Source of the DNA: Chitinophaga pinensis
GTDB lineage: Bacteria > Bacteroidota > Bacteroidia > Chitinophagales > Chitinophagaceae
DNA: 64,000 bases
Assembly: GCA_902167325.1 (NCBI GenBank)
Contig: LR632930.1
Location: 5,642,001 to 5,706,000 of the forward strand
Direction: 5' to 3'
Each line of letters opens with the position of its first letter. The stretch's first letter is position 1. Below are positions 61,645 to 64,000 of this stretch, piece by piece. The notes beneath the pieces were generated by a model, which had not been told where the DNA came from, did not search any database, and was given only the letters and a program-made list of their open reading frames with translations. Both the position numbers and the translations under genes were made by a program.

Positions 61645-61848
61645 ATGCCATTCATTGCATTTTCTTCAATAAATCAGGAAAAAACCCCGTCAGTTGGACA
61701 GATAATGGCCGGATTAAATGCTATAGCAAATAATTTCGGAGGCTTGCCTCTGACTATTTCTACACACACGTCGCGCGTCAGTCTAAGGCTACATTCCCAT
61801 TTGCAGCAGGCTTATTCCGGAGTTGATGCTGATATAAGGCAGGTATAA
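61645..61848 (+). CDS. Doubtful 67-codon ORF upstream of repeat array C
   Basis: ATG to TAA, beginning MPFIAFSSINQEKTPSVG and divergent from the aromatic operon. No family, signal or clear promoter was recognised, and its stop codon lies inside the first units of repeat array C. It may be a small unknown protein or a chance frame; a low call. Confidence 0.25.
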   Translation: MPFIAFSSINQEKTPSVGQIMAGLNAIANNFGGLPLTISTHTSRVSLRLHSHLQQAYSGVDADIRQV

Positions 61849-61951
61849 CCCAGGTATAAATCATATATAAGCTACCTATAAGCTACCCTTTATAGGGGGT
61901 AGCTTATAGGTAAGTTATAGGTGGGTTAAAGGTAGCTTATAGGTAGCTTAT
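61833..61951. repeat. Array C: 11-nt-period repeats in both orientations around an 8-nt hairpin loop
   Basis: Left half: TATAA recurs at 61833, 61844, 61855, 61866 and 61877, exactly 11 nt apart, and the last units read ATAAGCTACCT, ATAAGCTACCC. Loop: TTTATAGG (61889-61896). Right half: GGGTAGCTTAT, AGGTAAGTTAT, AGGTGGGTTAA, AGGTAGCTTAT, AGGTAGCTTAT (61897-61951). The innermost 16 bp pair perfectly and 20 of 22 pair overall. The rest of the 61952-62135 gap shows only the lipoprotein terminator. Confidence 0.92.
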
Positions 61952-62073
61952 ATTAATTATAACCCTTAGCCAACAGTACTTCAACATACTGTCTAACAGC
62001 TGATTAGCCCGGGATACCAGGAAGTTTTGTCACAAAAAGGATGAGAGGGAGGTAAAAGTGCAGGGTAACGGGC

Positions 62074-62102
62074 AAAAAAAAGCCCCGGCATTACGCCGGG
62101 GC
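62074..62102 (-). terminator. Intrinsic terminator of the small lipoprotein gene
   Basis: GCCCCGGC (62082-62089) pairs with GCCGGGGC (62095-62102); the minus-strand transcript continues into eight U. Confidence 0.93.
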
Positions 62103-62135
62103 CGGATTGAATATCCTTTATGCTTGCCTAAAAAA

Positions 62136-62348
62136 TTAGTGCTTAGCAGCAGAATCCAGTTTGTTAGCAGTTGAGTCCAGCACTTTCAGGGTGGAGTCAG
62201 CAACTTGTTTCAGGGTATCTACTGCGTTAGTAGCGTCCTGTACCAGGCTGTCAGCTTTAGTAGAATCATTTTCAGTTGCAGTACCAGCGTTGTTGCAAGC
62301 AGCTACGAACAGACCCAGTGCGAGAGCGAGGAAACCAATTTTTTTCAT
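62136..62348 (-). CDS. Small helical lipoprotein
   Basis: A 70-residue precursor: MKKIGFLALALGLFVAACNN with lipobox FVAAC (Cys18). An Asp/Thr/Ser/Ala-rich heptad-like helix follows (SLVQDATNAVDTLKQVADSTLKVLDSTANKLDSAA), recalling the Lpp-type or entericidin-like small lipoproteins. No named family is certain. Own terminator; divergent from the sigma factor gene. Confidence 0.88.
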   Translation of the reverse strand: MKKIGFLALALGLFVAACNNAGTATENDSTKADSLVQDATNAVDTLKQVADSTLKVLDSTANKLDSAAKH

Positions 62349-62484
62349 TTTGATACGTTTTAAGGTTTATTTGAAATGAGATTTAACCTTTATACCCGGA
62401 TCAGAAGAAAGGTAACCCGCAAAATGAAAAAAAATTTATTTTGCCTACTTTGGGTTACTAAACCTGCCCAAACCGTATTAATCA

Positions 62485-63048
62485 GTGAATAATCTTTTGC
62501 ACATAGAAAAGGATCAGGAATTACTGCACAGATTAGCGGCCAATGACGATAAAGCTTTAGAATTCATCTATTTAGAGCATTATCCCATGGTTGCGAGGAT
62601 GATTATGCAGCACAATGGATCGGCAGACGATGCCAGAGACATTTTCCAGGAGGCGATGATTGTATTATATGAAAAGGCAAAAGAGGGGAATTTTGTACTC
62701 TCTTCCCGGTTAAAGACCTTCCTCTATTCCGTTTGCCGGAGGATGTGGCTGAAGAAGCTCCAGAGCGGGCCTGCCAGCACTCCCCTCCCGGAAGATGTAG
62801 AGGAATCTGCAGATGCAGCCGATGCGCTGGAAGCCCATCTCGAAAAAGATGCACAGTTCCGGCAGATGGAAGCCGCCATGGGGAAGATCGGGGAACCCTG
62901 CAAAACCATCCTGGAGGAATATTACATCCACCGGAAAAGTATGCAGGACATCGCGGAACAGTTTGGCTACACCAATGCTGAAAACGCCAAGAACCAGAAG
63001 TACAAATGCCTGATGCGTCTGAAGAAACTATTTTTTACCACCATATAA
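62485..63048 (+). CDS. ECF-type RNA polymerase sigma factor, GTG start
   Basis: A 187-residue sigma-70-like factor. Region 2 (ALEFIYLEHYPMVARMIMQHNGSADDARDIFQEAMIVLYEKA, SRLKTFLYSVCRRMW) is followed by region 4 (PCKTILEEYYIHRKSMQDIAEQFGYTNAENAKNQKYKCLMRLKKLF), the pattern of the small Bacteroidota sigma factors. Translation starts at GTG 62485. The next gene, 22 bp downstream, encodes an anti-sigma-like domain fused to a protease, presumably its partner. Confidence 0.92.
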   Translation: MNNLLHIEKDQELLHRLAANDDKALEFIYLEHYPMVARMIMQHNGSADDARDIFQEAMIVLYEKAKEGNFVLSSRLKTFLYSVCRRMWLKKLQSGPASTPLPEDVEESADAADALEAHLEKDAQFRQMEAAMGKIGEPCKTILEEYYIHRKSMQDIAEQFGYTNAENAKNQKYKCLMRLKKLFFTTI

Positions 63049-63070
63049 TAAAGCCAGCAGGAATACTGTG

Positions 63071-64000
63071 ATGAACGATTTACATAAAATACAGGAAATA
63101 GAACGCTACCTGGACGGTGAAATGACCGCTCCGGAAAAGGAAGCGTTTGAATCCCTCCTGCGCCGGGACCCCGCCCTTCAGCGGGAAGTTACCAGCCATG
63201 AGGCGTTCCTCTCCCAGCTGAGGGCACATGGCTCCCGGCAGGATCTCCGCTCCCGGATGAACGCCATCCACCCTAAAGCCATTACGCCGGCCCAAACGGT
63301 CCCCACTCCCGTGGTGCCGCTTACCAGCCGCCGCCGTACCTGGTACTCTGTAGCCGCCGCTGCCTCCATCGCCCTCATTACCTCCATGGCAACCATGGCC
63401 ATCATGCAGCGTTCCGCTAAAAACTCCTACACCGATAAGTATGAAGACGTACGCCGTGTGCTGAACAACATCCAGCGCTCGCAGAACGCCATCATCCGCG
63501 ATATCAATAGTAAAAATACCGGTCCGGCTAACCCCGGCACTTATGGCGGTACCTGCTTCGCCATCAGCCGCAACGGCTACATGGTCACCAATTACCATGT
63601 GATTGCCGGGGCCGACTCCATTTATCTTCAAAACAACAAAGGCGAGGCTTTTAAAGCCGTTAGCGTATTCGAAGACGTGTCCAGCGATCTGGCCGTACTC
63701 CGGGTGTCCGACAGCAACTTCCGCTCCGCCCCGCTCCCCTATACGCTCAAAATGCAGCCTTCCCGCCTCGGGCAGGAAGTATTCAGCATGGGCTACCCCC
63801 GAGACGAGATCGTTTTCGGGATGGGTTACATCAGCGCGCAAACCGGCTTCAACGGCGACACCCTGGCCTACCAGGTTTCCATCCCCGTTAAACCCGGCAA
63901 CAGCGGCGCTCCGCTCCTCGATATGAACGGTGAGCTTATCGGCATCATCACCGGCCGCCAGTCTACCTCCGAAGGCATCGCCTTCGCAGTGAAATCCGGC
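63071..64000 (+). CDS. Membrane-anchored trypsin-like (HtrA/S1C) protease with anti-sigma-like N terminus (3' end cut off)
   Basis: Open to the window end (310 codons seen). Residues 1-60 are the pattern of a cytoplasmic anti-sigma domain (IQEIERYLDGEMTAPEKEAFESLLRRDPALQREVTSHEAFLSQL). Residues 91-112 are a transmembrane helix (WYSVAAAASIALITSMATMAIM). A short helical linker leads to a trypsin-like domain from about 157 with the complete triad: His176 (TNYHVIAGA), Asp206 (SSDLAVLRV) and Ser278 (PGNSGAPLLD). Topology places the protease in the periplasm. With the adjacent sigma gene it may form a one-protein envelope-stress sensor. Any PDZ domain would lie beyond the edge. Confidence 0.9.
   Translation, partial: MNDLHKIQEIERYLDGEMTAPEKEAFESLLRRDPALQREVTSHEAFLSQLRAHGSRQDLRSRMNAIHPKAITPAQTVPTPVVPLTSRRRTWYSVAAAASIALITSMATMAIMQRSAKNSYTDKYEDVRRVLNNIQRSQNAIIRDINSKNTGPANPGTYGGTCFAISRNGYMVTNYHVIAGADSIYLQNNKGEAFKAVSVFEDVSSDLAVLRVSDSNFRSAPLPYTLKMQPSRLGQEVFSMGYPRDEIVFGMGYISAQTGFNGDTLAYQVSIPVKPGNSGAPLLDMNGELIGIITGRQSTSEGIAFAVKSG

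Overview
The window looks like part of a Bacteroidota chromosome, most likely a Chitinophaga-type member of the Chitinophagaceae. The evidence is a SusC/SusD polysaccharide locus driven by an ECF sigma/FecR pair, Bacteroidota-style promoters (TTTG, about 20 nt, TAnnTTTG), little Shine-Dalgarno use, DUF4142 and SusD lipoproteins, and a DAHP synthase-chorismate mutase fusion. No rRNA, tRNA, CRISPR, transposase or phage gene was found. The first gene (fmt) and the last gene (an anti-sigma/protease fusion) are cut by the window edges.

Layout. 1-6.5 kb: fmt, a LysM/RlpA-like protein, an RsmF-like rRNA methylase and the three-gene proton-translocating transhydrogenase (pntAA-pntAB-pntB). 6.6-15.1 kb: heme biosynthesis by the C5 route, with hemH divergent from hemACDEFBL. 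15.2-24.6 kb: mostly single genes (esterase, DUF4142 lipoprotein, O-methyltransferase-like protein, ChaA antiporter). This stretch holds a TPP riboswitch with terminator that has no thiamine gene after it. 24.7-36.4 kb: oxyR, then a polysaccharide utilisation locus (sigma, FecR, SusC with STN domain, SusD, LamG lipoprotein, GH144-like glucanase, GH43-discoidin-Fn3). 36.5-53.8 kb: Prc protease, PQQ-type sugar dehydrogenase, MFS transporter, YkgJ-type protein, gcvP, a large outer-membrane barrel, a beta-helix protein, DinB, a CocE-type hydrolase and an FKBP. 53.9-61.6 kb: a minus-strand aromatic amino acid operon, pheA-aminotransferase-tyrA-DAHPS/CM-aroB-aroA-aroC. 62.1-64 kb: a small lipoprotein, an ECF sigma factor and the protease fusion.

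The most striking finding is the 375-nt leader of the aromatic operon. It reads: promoter, a 19-codon leader peptide with 10 Phe/Tyr/Trp, a terminator, a 24-codon leader peptide with 9 Phe/Tyr, a second terminator, then pheA. For each terminator an antiterminator can be drawn that overlaps the end of the matching leader ORF. This is a textbook ribosome-stalling attenuator present twice in series. Two further unusual elements are the orphan TPP riboswitch, which starts 5 nt after a stop codon, and three intergenic arrays of degenerate direct repeats with an exact 11-nt period. Two of these arrays carry an inverted copy forming a hairpin with an 8-nt loop.
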